54,146 nt of DNA from an uncultured Oscillospiraceae bacterium (GTDB lineage Bacteria > Bacillota > Clostridia > Oscillospirales > Oscillospiraceae). The position numbers and the translations under genes are program-made. Below, piece by piece: positions 32,001 to 37,991 of this stretch (position 1 is the stretch's first letter; each line of letters opens with the position of its first letter). The notes beneath the pieces were generated by a model. It saw only the letters and a list, made by a program, of their open reading frames with translations, made no database searches and was not told the origin of the DNA. The DNA lies in the NCBI GenBank assembly GCA_910588105.1, contig CAJUQD010000017.1:1-54146 (forward strand). Reading direction: 5' to 3'.

Positions 32001-35000
32001 ATGGATTCAGGACTGCCCGGACGGATGGTGAATGTCCCATTGCCGCCATACTCATGGGAGAGCCATGCGGCGGTATCCCTGTCCCGCGCGTGGTCTTTCA
32101 TATAGCGGACAACAGCGCGTTTGCTGTCCATATTCCCATTCCACGCGCGGAGGGCATCGTCAATATCCTCCTGGGAGAGAGGGCGCAAAAGCTCATGGAG
32201 CTGCGGATAGGTCTCGTCTATGATCTCCTGATGCAGACGGCTGCGAAATTCCGGCACATCGGAGTACAGCCGGATCAGCTCCAAATCGCCGGAATTGAGA
32301 ATGGCGCGCTTAATGGCGGCGTTGCCCTCCGTTACGGCATTTTCATGGTCCGAGTGGCCGCAGGCGTTGCGGTAGGGCATATCCTCCATGACGGCGGCAG
32401 TCACTACCGGCTTGTATTTGTCATAAAGCTCCCGAACAGTGGGGGCGGGCGCTTCGGCAGCAGGGTCATGGAATACCCTTGTCCCGTCCGCGCCAAACTC
32501 CGCTTCGTGGGCGTCAATGGCCCGTTCTGCCTCATGGTCGATGGAGCGCAGGGTGAAAGCGCCGCGCTCTGTGCCGCCCTCTGGAATTGCGGAGAGGGTC
32601 ACATCGTATTGCTCTCGGAGCTTTTCTACATAGCGTTCCAGATCATGCGCCGGTACGCCGCACATCTCCACGCGGCCTACATTGGGGATGTTTCGGGTGG
32701 TCAGGTGCAGGCCCAGCAGCTCGGCGGCTTGCTTGGCGTCCTCACCGTACATTTCAAAGAAGTCGCCCACCTGAAACAGCACCATATCGTCGGGGTGGCT
32801 TTCCTTGACCGCGTTGTAGGTATCAAAGAGGGAATTGCGCTGGGCGTTTTGCTGGAGCTGCGCCTTTTCCGACTGTGTGAGGTACTTGTCCTCGCGGATA
32901 AGGGCGCTGATTCGCTTGGCGACATTGTTCCAGGATATTTGCGCGTCTACGCAATCCGGCTTTTTCAGCACGATGCCCTTGGAGCTGTGATCCCTCCAGC
33001 TATGAAAATTGCCGGAAACAGCGCCATTGCCGCCGCCTGTGCCATATTCCTCTTTCAAAAAGTCCGCACACTCTTTCAGCGTGGGATTGCCGCTGAAAAA
33101 GGCGTAAATCCTGCCCTTGCTGCCCTCCACATTACTGCCGCCGCTGAGTGTCTGCGCGATCTCGTCCTCGGTGATAAAGCTCTCCGGCGGGGGAAGTACC
33201 GTAAGCTCGGAGGCGTATTCCCTGCGGGGCAGGGACAGCTCGCGGAGCTGGTCCAGAACAGCGGACGGTTTGTAATGCTGAAAGCGCATCAATTCCCTGT
33301 CCCGCGCGTGGGCCTCCGCAAAGGTCTCCAGCTCGGAGATCAGGGCGTTTACATTGCCGGGGTCAGCCAGCATAGCGGCCAGTTGCTCCGTTTCCTCTGG
33401 AAAGCCCACGCCGCGCAGGGTTTTCAGAGTGGGCATGAAGTCCTGCTCTTTGGCCTCATCGCTCATATCGTGGCTCATATACCAAAGGGCCTGCGCCATT
33501 TGACCGCGTTCATATCCAGGTGTTTCTATCAGCTCTACATTGGTGGCAAAGATGCCGGTATCCAGCATTTCCTCAATGCGGGCGGCGGCATCCTCCCAGG
33601 AAATGACCTGTGCGTATTGGATATACCGCGCACTCAGCCCCATGGACAGGTGGATGCCATCCTCCGCATACCATGCGGAAATATCGCCGTCCCTGCCTTT
33701 GACGCCATAGCCGCCATGGTATTCCTTTTGCAGAAAGGCGGCGATCTCCTCCGGGGATTTCTGCTTCATAAACTCAGCCGCCACACGCATACGGCTGTTT
33801 TCTGTGTTGCTGCCAAAGCGCAAAACTTGGTCGATGTCCTCTTGGGGAATCAAAAAAGCGAAGGGCGCTTTTTCCGCGCTCTCCGCTTCTGCGATGCTCC
33901 GTATCTGCTGTGCCTCGGAGGGGAACAGGCTGATTTGTTCGCCCTCCACCGGCTCACCGAAAAGATTTAGCTGTACCGCAGGCACCCCTTCCGCCAGCCA
34001 ATCGTCCGTCGCCTCCGGCTCGGACTCTTGGGGCGTCAGTTGTAAATCAGCTCGCTGAGAATGATCTCCTCCGCCTGCGCCTTGCAGGTGTTCATCAGTC
34101 CCACCCACTTCATCGGGTCGCTGGCTTTCAGGCTCTCCGTCGCGCCGGCCTCCTGTGCCAGCGCCGGGAGCATCTGCTCCAGCCGGTCCCGCGCCGCCTG
34201 CTCGATCTCCAGCAGGTGCGCTTGCAGGGTCGTAGACAGCAGCAGGCGGCTGTAAAGCCCCGGCCTGTTCTCCTGAAGGTACTTCTTCCGCATCCTGCCG
34301 TACTTGCCCAGGCTCCCCTCCGGCGTTTCGCTCAGCTTCAGGTCGGGGATCAGGTAATCCCCGTTCTGCGTGTAAGTCAGGTTGTTCGTCATGTCTTTCA
34401 GTCCTTTCCGCGCTTTTCTCGCGCTCATACTGTTTGATGGTGATCTCGATCTGCCGCAGCACCTCCTGATTGATGGTGCTGACCGCCGTTCCCAGCTCCG
34501 CCACCGCCGCAGGGGTATTCCAGTCGAATACGCTGAGAAAATCCTCATGCTCAAAGTATTCCTCCGGCTCCAGACCGCAGCGGGACAGCAGGGAATAGGT
34601 GATGCTGACGGTGGCGGCGTTCCGAAAGGCCACGCCTACATTGAAATCATCATAATCCTCTAAAAAGGAATCGTCAACGATGCCGAGGATGTCACGCTGG
34701 TGGTCGTTCCAGTATTCATCGGCAAGCTGGGCGGCGACCTTTTCAAGCTGTTCCTCAATGCCATTCTCGCCGGTCACTTCATAGCGGCGCTCCAGCATGG
34801 CGGAGACCGCCTGCGCGTGTTCCTGACGGTACTCCCACAGGTTGACGCGGCGGGAGCGTTCTGTTTTCCCTGTGTCGGACACATCAAAAACATACTTGAT
34901 TTTGGGGTTGTCCCCGGTCATATCAATGAGGGCGATGCCCTTGCTGCCGCGCCGCACATACCGCCCCATGCGTTTGTTCCAAAGGTCATACTCGGCGCAG

Positions 35001-35167
35001 GCGGTGGCTTCGGGGCGCTGGGCGTAGATCATAAGCTGTTCACTGTAAGGGTATTTGTAGAGCCGCGCCGCCGTTGTTAAAAACGCCGTCCACTCCTGAT
35101 AGCTGCCGGTGATCTGCGCGGCGGTATCATCCGCCAGTTTCGCATACGCCTGAACATTATTCGCCAT
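26042..35167 (-). CDS. 3041-residue ArdC / MutS-like / N6-methyltransferase / SNF2 helicase fusion
   Basis: A giant ICE protein. In order: ArdC-like N-terminal domain (residues ~1-125, LYKYPYSEQLMIYAQRPEAT); a P/G/E-rich linker (~259-430); MutS-I-like segment (~790-850, VGDFFEMYGEDAKQAAELLG); Lon-like and YodL-type repeats; an N6-adenine methyltransferase (NVPFG at ~1575, an NPPF variant); and an SNF2-like helicase with Walker A (HEVGAGKTFEM, ~2190), DEAH (~2354), GTPVSNS (~2407) and QRSGRIIRQGN (~2717). It probably unwinds and protects transferred DNA. The tail ends SILAKLKAPLPPP. The coding stretch for residues 259-377 also encodes TnpV in another frame. Confidence 0.85.
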   Translation of the reverse strand: MANNVQAYAKLADDTAAQITGSYQEWTAFLTTAARLYKYPYSEQLMIYAQRPEATACAEYDLWNKRMGRYVRRGSKGIALIDMTGDNPKIKYVFDVSDTGKTERSRRVNLWEYRQEHAQAVSAMLERRYEVTGENGIEEQLEKVAAQLADEYWNDHQRDILGIVDDSFLEDYDDFNVGVAFRNAATVSITYSLLSRCGLEPEEYFEHEDFLSVFDWNTPAAVAELGTAVSTINQEVLRQIEITIKQYEREKSAERTERHDEQPDLHAERGLPDPRPEAERNAGGEPGQVRQDAEEVPSGEQAGALQPPAAVYDPASAPAGDRAGGAGPAGADAPGAGTGGRRDGEPESQRPDEVGGTDEHLQGAGGGDHSQRADLQLTPQESEPEATDDWLAEGVPAVQLNLFGEPVEGEQISLFPSEAQQIRSIAEAESAEKAPFAFLIPQEDIDQVLRFGSNTENSRMRVAAEFMKQKSPEEIAAFLQKEYHGGYGVKGRDGDISAWYAEDGIHLSMGLSARYIQYAQVISWEDAAARIEEMLDTGIFATNVELIETPGYERGQMAQALWYMSHDMSDEAKEQDFMPTLKTLRGVGFPEETEQLAAMLADPGNVNALISELETFAEAHARDRELMRFQHYKPSAVLDQLRELSLPRREYASELTVLPPPESFITEDEIAQTLSGGSNVEGSKGRIYAFFSGNPTLKECADFLKEEYGTGGGNGAVSGNFHSWRDHSSKGIVLKKPDCVDAQISWNNVAKRISALIREDKYLTQSEKAQLQQNAQRNSLFDTYNAVKESHPDDMVLFQVGDFFEMYGEDAKQAAELLGLHLTTRNIPNVGRVEMCGVPAHDLERYVEKLREQYDVTLSAIPEGGTERGAFTLRSIDHEAERAIDAHEAEFGADGTRVFHDPAAEAPAPTVRELYDKYKPVVTAAVMEDMPYRNACGHSDHENAVTEGNAAIKRAILNSGDLELIRLYSDVPEFRSRLHQEIIDETYPQLHELLRPLSQEDIDDALRAWNGNMDSKRAVVRYMKDHARDRDTAAWLSHEYGGNGTFTIRPGSPESMELPWAKVQRRIAQLIQKDAFYTEEELDNFEDIDPVAIREDLESGRPSAFVEQVMADVERIAAQEAAAEEPIAPPAAMGPDVEPATPAEEHRDPLAPAYQVGDTVYLDDTRFVIAEVRDFGVQLSDPTLAYPIFRSESKETFERLLRRDERNSQITDYLSTGHDAADGDLWEVLTAEDGLLSTEERDVIASWLGAGDGNTQIAQLLSEMLADRAETMELETGETADYFTSAAGIEINILDSDENKKAALFFQWRDVAAVLRAEFLENSMEKEAPFAAEPEERAGSAGAPSAAPQEATVKPPVTTHTETVAVYSAEPNHLPYDVVIETLHIDEPQQVKPENFRITDDSLGVGGKKAKFRMNMDAINLLKELEFDGRQATPEEQEVLSRYVGWGGLAEAFEEGRENWSDEFKELYATLSPEEYAAARSSTLNAHYTSPTVIKAIYEALGNMGFTGGNILEPSMGVGNFFGLLPDNMAGSKLYGVELDSITGRIAKQLYPKADITVAGFETTDRRDFYDVAVGNVPFGQYSVNDRAYNKLGFSIHDYFFAKSLDQVRPGGVVAFVTSRYTMDKQSPEVRKYIAQRAELLGAIRLPNNAFKANAGTEVVSDIIFLQKRDRSIEIEPDWVHLGQNEDGFAINSYFIDHPEMMLGTPTSESTQYGKQDFTLAPIEGADLAAQLHEAVQHITGEYREAELPDLGEDEEIRDTIPADPDVKNYSYTIVDGEVYYRENSVMVKPDLNATASERVKGMIELRDCVQKLIGQQMDGFISDATIQATQAELNRLYDSYTAKYGLINSRANSLAFADDSSYFLLCSLEELDEERNLKRKADMFTKRTIRPHEVVTSVDTPVEALALSIGERGKVDMAYMSQLCGLSEEEIYRELKGVIFLNPMYGYGGGREEKYLPADEYLSGNVREKLEWARRSAQLHPEDYTANVEALEKAQPKDLDASEIDVRLGATWIDKGYIQQFMEETFDPPYYLRRDIRVNFSEYTAEWNITGKSAVGYGNINASMTYGTERANAYKILEETLNLRDIRIYDTKVDADGKEKRVLNSKETTLAQQKQQAIKDAFQEWVWKDPDRREALVRKYNDLFNSTRPREYDGQHIIFSGMNPEIRLREHQLNAVAHILYGGNTLLAHEVGAGKTFEMVAAAMESKRLGLCSKSLFAVPNHLTEQWASEFLRLYPSANILVATKKDFEPHNRKKFCARIATGDYDAVIIGHSQFEKIPVSKERQERLLYEQINEITDGIEELKAANAERFTIKQLEKTRKNLEAKLEKLQDSTRKDDVVTFEQLGVDRLYVDEAHSFKNLFLYTKMRNVAGLSTTDAQKSSDMLMKCRYIDEMTGGKGVVFATGTPVSNSMTELYTMMRYLQHDMLKRKNLTHFDCWASTFGETTTAIELAPEGTGYRARTRFAKFHNLPELMNLFKEAADIKTADQLNLPTPTPIYHNEVAQPTEIQKGMVQELSKRAAVVHAGLVDASVDNMLKITSDGRKLGLDQRVINPDLPDDPSSKVNMCVNNIARIWQEGQADKLTQLVFCDLSTPKAKSKTADRGGNKTSDGAELHALLAAVDKETPADEPEFTVYEDIRQKLIARGIPAEQIAFIHDANTEVKKKELFAKVRSGQVRVLMGSTFKMGAGMNVQDRLIALHDLDAPWRPGDLEQRSGRIIRQGNMNPEVHIYRYVTEATFDAYLWQTLENKQKFISQIMTSKSPVRSCEDVDETALSYAEIKALCAGDERIKEKMDLDVEVSRLKLMRSSHQSQQYKLEDKLLKTFPKQIEQDKTFIAGFEQDMQTVQEHPHPADGFAGMTVRGDVLTDKENAGAALLDAFKDVKGLDPVPVGSYRGFEMSLTLEDFGKKYFLTLKGAMSHRVELGKDARGNLARIDNVLSSIENRKQVTQEHLESLYAQVETAKAELGKPFPQEQEYREKSARLAELNAELNIDDKTPMEALAEPESAIAKKPRQSILAKLKAPLPPPAKNEKTKEREVR
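34036..34392 (-). CDS. tnpV: TnpV-like protein encoded entirely inside the helicase gene
   Basis: A 118-residue frame, same strand but shifted by one base relative to the helicase. It matches the TnpV family of Tn4451-type transposons: NGDYLIPDLKL, then LGKYGRMRKKYLQENRP, a helical middle (LLLSTTLQAHLLEIEQ), and the C-terminal signature DPMKWVGLMN ... AEEIILSELIYN. The ATG at 34390-34392 has AAAGGA nine bases upstream. In the helicase frame the same DNA gives the low-complexity P/G/E-rich linker. TnpV's function is unknown. Whether the nested frame is translated is not shown, but family match plus start signal argue for it. Confidence 0.75.
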   Translation of the reverse strand: MTNNLTYTQNGDYLIPDLKLSETPEGSLGKYGRMRKKYLQENRPGLYSRLLLSTTLQAHLLEIEQAARDRLEQMLPALAQEAGATESLKASDPMKWVGLMNTCKAQAEEIILSELIYN

Positions 35168-35196
35168 TGGTTTCCTCCTCTCCTGAGAAATAGCAA

Positions 35197-35218
35197 AAGG
35201 GGCGGCTGCTGCCGCCCC
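35197..35218 (-). terminator. Terminator-like hairpin between TTRAP and helicase genes
   Basis: On the minus strand GGGGCGGC, loop AGCA, GCCGCCCC, then TTTTGCTATTT: an intrinsic-terminator shape within the transfer operon, just before the helicase ribosome site. It probably attenuates expression of the giant gene relative to the genes before it. Confidence 0.55.
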
Positions 35219-35233
35219 CCTTGCAGGGTGTCT

Positions 35234-35446
35234 TTATTCGTCAAAGTCGGGGTAGAGGTCCAGCGCCGCAAACTCGGCGTCGCTCATCTTCCCCAGCTTT
35301 TCCACCGCGCTGTCGGTCATATCCCGCAGCTCGGTCTCCTCCGCAGTCAGGTACTCCCGCATGGCGGTGAGCGCGTTCAAAGTGCCCTCGCGGGTGCCGG
35401 TGTTGTAGATGCACATCAGGTTCATCTCATCATTGGTAAAGTTCAT
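35234..35446 (-). CDS. Transposon-transfer assisting protein (TTRAP-like)
   Basis: A 70-residue acidic protein: MNFTNDEMNLMCIYNTGTRE, then ALTAMREYLTAEETELRDMT and an acidic end (ALDLYPDFDE). This is the layout of the small TTRAP family carried by Tn1549/CTn elements, of unknown mechanism. Its start overlaps the ArdC/YodL stop as ATGA. It lies just before a terminator-like hairpin. Confidence 0.8.
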   Translation of the reverse strand: MNFTNDEMNLMCIYNTGTREGTLNALTAMREYLTAEETELRDMTDSAVEKLGKMSDAEFAALDLYPDFDE

Positions 35447-37971
35447 CGTGTGTACTCCTTTTCCGCGCTCCGTTCGGGCGCTGTTTTCTTGTCCCCTCTG
35501 GCGGGGAGGGGCTTGCGGATTTTGGCGAGGATGGAGGGCTTCTTTCCGGGCGTGGGCTTCTGCTGTTTCTCCTCCTTTTCCCGCTGAATGGCCCCCGCCA
35601 AATCCATCAGGGAAATGGGCTGGCCGCTCTTGGCCTGTTCCTCCAGCTCGGCCACAGTGAGCTGCTTGGGACCGTTGTTGATGATGCCGTCCACCATATT
35701 ATAATCGTCCTCCATCGCCATTTCAGCAGATTTCAGATAATTTTCCGGCTGGAGAAAGCCATGCAGTTCGGTAAAGGCAAGCCGGTCAACATAGTGACAG
35801 GATAGCACACCGTCCTTCCTGATGGCAACGATGTCGCTGACAGACATACTCGGACGCAGATAGTCGGCGGGGTGCGCCGTATTGAACGTATCCCACAGCG
35901 TATCCAGCGTGGCCCCGTCCGGGAGGGGCGCTGTATAGGCAAGCTCATAAAACTTTTTATCCACGCCCTGGGCGGGGAGCGGCTCATAGCGGAGATCCCG
36001 CGTTTCTTCACCGTCTTTGAGCTGGTAGATGGCAAAGCTGTCCCCAGCATGATCGAGGAAAGCCTTTTCACGCTCCTGCTGGTGGTTCATGCGGTCAGCT
36101 ACAGCATCCTTAAACTCGGCGGTCTGCTCCCATTCCTCGCGGAGAACGGCAAACAGGGAGCCATCCTGATAGCTTTCCACCTCCTCGCGGTCAAAGGCCA
36201 TAACTGCGCCCTCACTGGTGACGGCATACACCGTCAGGTCGCGGTCAATCATTTCTGCGGCCAGTTCCTTGGAAATGGGCAGAAAGCTCTCATCGTAGAG
36301 GCCATGCTCCGCCAGATCAGCAGAGTCATAGTTTTTGTCCGGCATGGGGTATTCGTCCAGTTTGGTGTCAGTGTCCCACAGCCGCTCATCCTCCTTGCTG
36401 AAATGGTCGGCCAGCTCCGCGCGGTAGTCGCGGGGCACAGACTCCGTAAATTCCTCCGGCAGCTCGCCGGCCACCACCGCCATATCGTCCATCAGGGCCT
36501 CGTTCAGCTCACAGACCGCTTTCGCGGCCTCCGCGATGGAGAGGCCGGGGTTGTCGAGCTGCCCGCCGTCCTGCGCCCGCTTGCTGGCGGCGTCGTAAAA
36601 GGTGTAGTCATAGCCGGTGTCGCAGCGTTGGATATAGAGGTACTGCGCCTCGTTCACCCTGTAAAACTGCTCGTCCGGCTGGGCTTCCCGCGTTTCGCCG
36701 CCGCCTACGGAATCGCCGGGGAGGACGGACGCGCCCACCTGCTCATTTGACAGGTCGATCCCGCGCTCCTTGCAAATCTCCGTAAAATTGCGGTCAATGT
36801 CGGTAATCAGGCCGTCGGCAGTCCTGTTGATGGTCTCCAGACTGGCCCGCAGCTCTTTCAGCTCCATGCCGTCAGACCAGGAGGCGATATACCCAAAGCT
36901 GTTTTCGCCGGTCTCAATGCCATAGTAGCAGCACACGGCAAAGGAAACGCTCTCGGCCTCCACTTCCTCGGTGTTGCGGTCCTTCTTCACCTTTTCGGGG
37001 TGCGTCTGCTCGAAAAAGTGCTTTAAGGTGGCCTCGCCGCCGGTAAAGTTCATATCCTCGCCCAGCGCAAGGTAATCGGCCTCCCCAAAATCCAGCGGTT
37101 CCGAGAGGATGACCGAGCCGGCATGGTTCACCACAACACGGTTTTCCACCGTAACCGGCGCGCCGGGGTCATCGTCGCCGCCCCGGAGGTCGTAGGCATA
37201 CAGACCCTCCGGCAGCTTGTCCCGGTCAACGCGCCCATTGGAAAACAGGGCGGGCTTGTCAAACAGCTCGATCTCATCATATTCCTCTTTATCGTCCAGC
37301 TTCAGGCCGTCCTTGATGTTGTGCAGCTTGGCGTGGGTGATCTCATGGACGGCGGCGCAGATGGTCTGCACCTCGCTCATCCCCTCGCGGATGGTGATGC
37401 TCTGATCGTCCAGATTGAAAAAGCCGTCCATATCGCCGGAAATGGCTTTCAGCGCCATGGGGACGGGGGAGGACCGGCGCAGGGCCTCCATGAAAATCTC
37501 ATAGTGCTTCACATCGCCCCGGAGGTCGGAGGAGAGCGTGGGCAGCGGGTCGCCCTCGGTCTGGCTCACATCGAACACGACAACCGGCTTGAACATGGGG
37601 ATTTTGATTTCCTTTTCCTCCATGATGATGTTGCCGTCCTTATCACGCAGGGGCAGCTTGGTGTCGGGGTCCAGCTTTTCCTGCTCGATCTTCTTCTTAA
37701 AGGGCGTGGGCGCGATGATCCTGATGCCCTTTTCACCGCGCTTCACATGGCGGTTAAACTTCTGCTCCCACTTGCTGTAGCCGGTCACAAGGGTGGCGTC
37801 CGGCTTCTGCATATGGATGAGCATGGTGTTGTTAAAGCTGTACTTGTGAAACCGGCTCATGGTGCGGAGATAATTCATATACCGCTCCGACTGGAACAGC
37901 TCTTGGATATTGGCCTCGATGCTGTCCGTAATTTCCTTGAGCCGCTGCTTGTTGGTCTGCTTTTCAGCCAT
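35443..37971 (-). CDS. ArdC-like antirestriction / YodL-domain protein
   Basis: An 842-residue protein. The N-terminal ArdC domain (~residues 1-130, FHKYSFNNTMLIHMQKPDA, then RHVKRGEKGIRIIAPTPF) is followed by a zinc-metallopeptidase-like part with AAVHEITHAKLHNI (HExxH at ~207). Next come YodL-type regions (~425-490, REAQPDEQFYRVNEAQYLYI) and a DUF4316-like C-terminal region (~640-800). The tail reads SILAKIRKPLPAR plus basic residues. ArdC of plasmid pSa is known to enter recipients with the T-strand and block restriction, so a similar role is plausible. I start at the ATG at 37969-37971 after GGAGTG; the upstream eight codons lack a site. Confidence 0.85.
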   Translation of the reverse strand: MAEKQTNKQRLKEITDSIEANIQELFQSERYMNYLRTMSRFHKYSFNNTMLIHMQKPDATLVTGYSKWEQKFNRHVKRGEKGIRIIAPTPFKKKIEQEKLDPDTKLPLRDKDGNIIMEEKEIKIPMFKPVVVFDVSQTEGDPLPTLSSDLRGDVKHYEIFMEALRRSSPVPMALKAISGDMDGFFNLDDQSITIREGMSEVQTICAAVHEITHAKLHNIKDGLKLDDKEEYDEIELFDKPALFSNGRVDRDKLPEGLYAYDLRGGDDDPGAPVTVENRVVVNHAGSVILSEPLDFGEADYLALGEDMNFTGGEATLKHFFEQTHPEKVKKDRNTEEVEAESVSFAVCCYYGIETGENSFGYIASWSDGMELKELRASLETINRTADGLITDIDRNFTEICKERGIDLSNEQVGASVLPGDSVGGGETREAQPDEQFYRVNEAQYLYIQRCDTGYDYTFYDAASKRAQDGGQLDNPGLSIAEAAKAVCELNEALMDDMAVVAGELPEEFTESVPRDYRAELADHFSKEDERLWDTDTKLDEYPMPDKNYDSADLAEHGLYDESFLPISKELAAEMIDRDLTVYAVTSEGAVMAFDREEVESYQDGSLFAVLREEWEQTAEFKDAVADRMNHQQEREKAFLDHAGDSFAIYQLKDGEETRDLRYEPLPAQGVDKKFYELAYTAPLPDGATLDTLWDTFNTAHPADYLRPSMSVSDIVAIRKDGVLSCHYVDRLAFTELHGFLQPENYLKSAEMAMEDDYNMVDGIINNGPKQLTVAELEEQAKSGQPISLMDLAGAIQREKEEKQQKPTPGKKPSILAKIRKPLPARGDKKTAPERSAEKEYTR

Positions 37972-37991
37972 AGGCACACTCCTTTCCCAGA

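Noticed and set aside
31634..33970. Long plus-strand frame opposite the helicase gene (also 5157-7112 and 44686-45876)
   Set aside because: These are antisense shadows of genes with clear domains; they lack ribosome sites and recognisable motifs.
34036..34554. The longer form of the nested frame starting upstream of TnpV
   Set aside because: The extra N-terminal part (arginine/serine-rich) is an antiphase shadow of the helicase; the TnpV match starts at the ATG at 34392, which has its own ribosome site.
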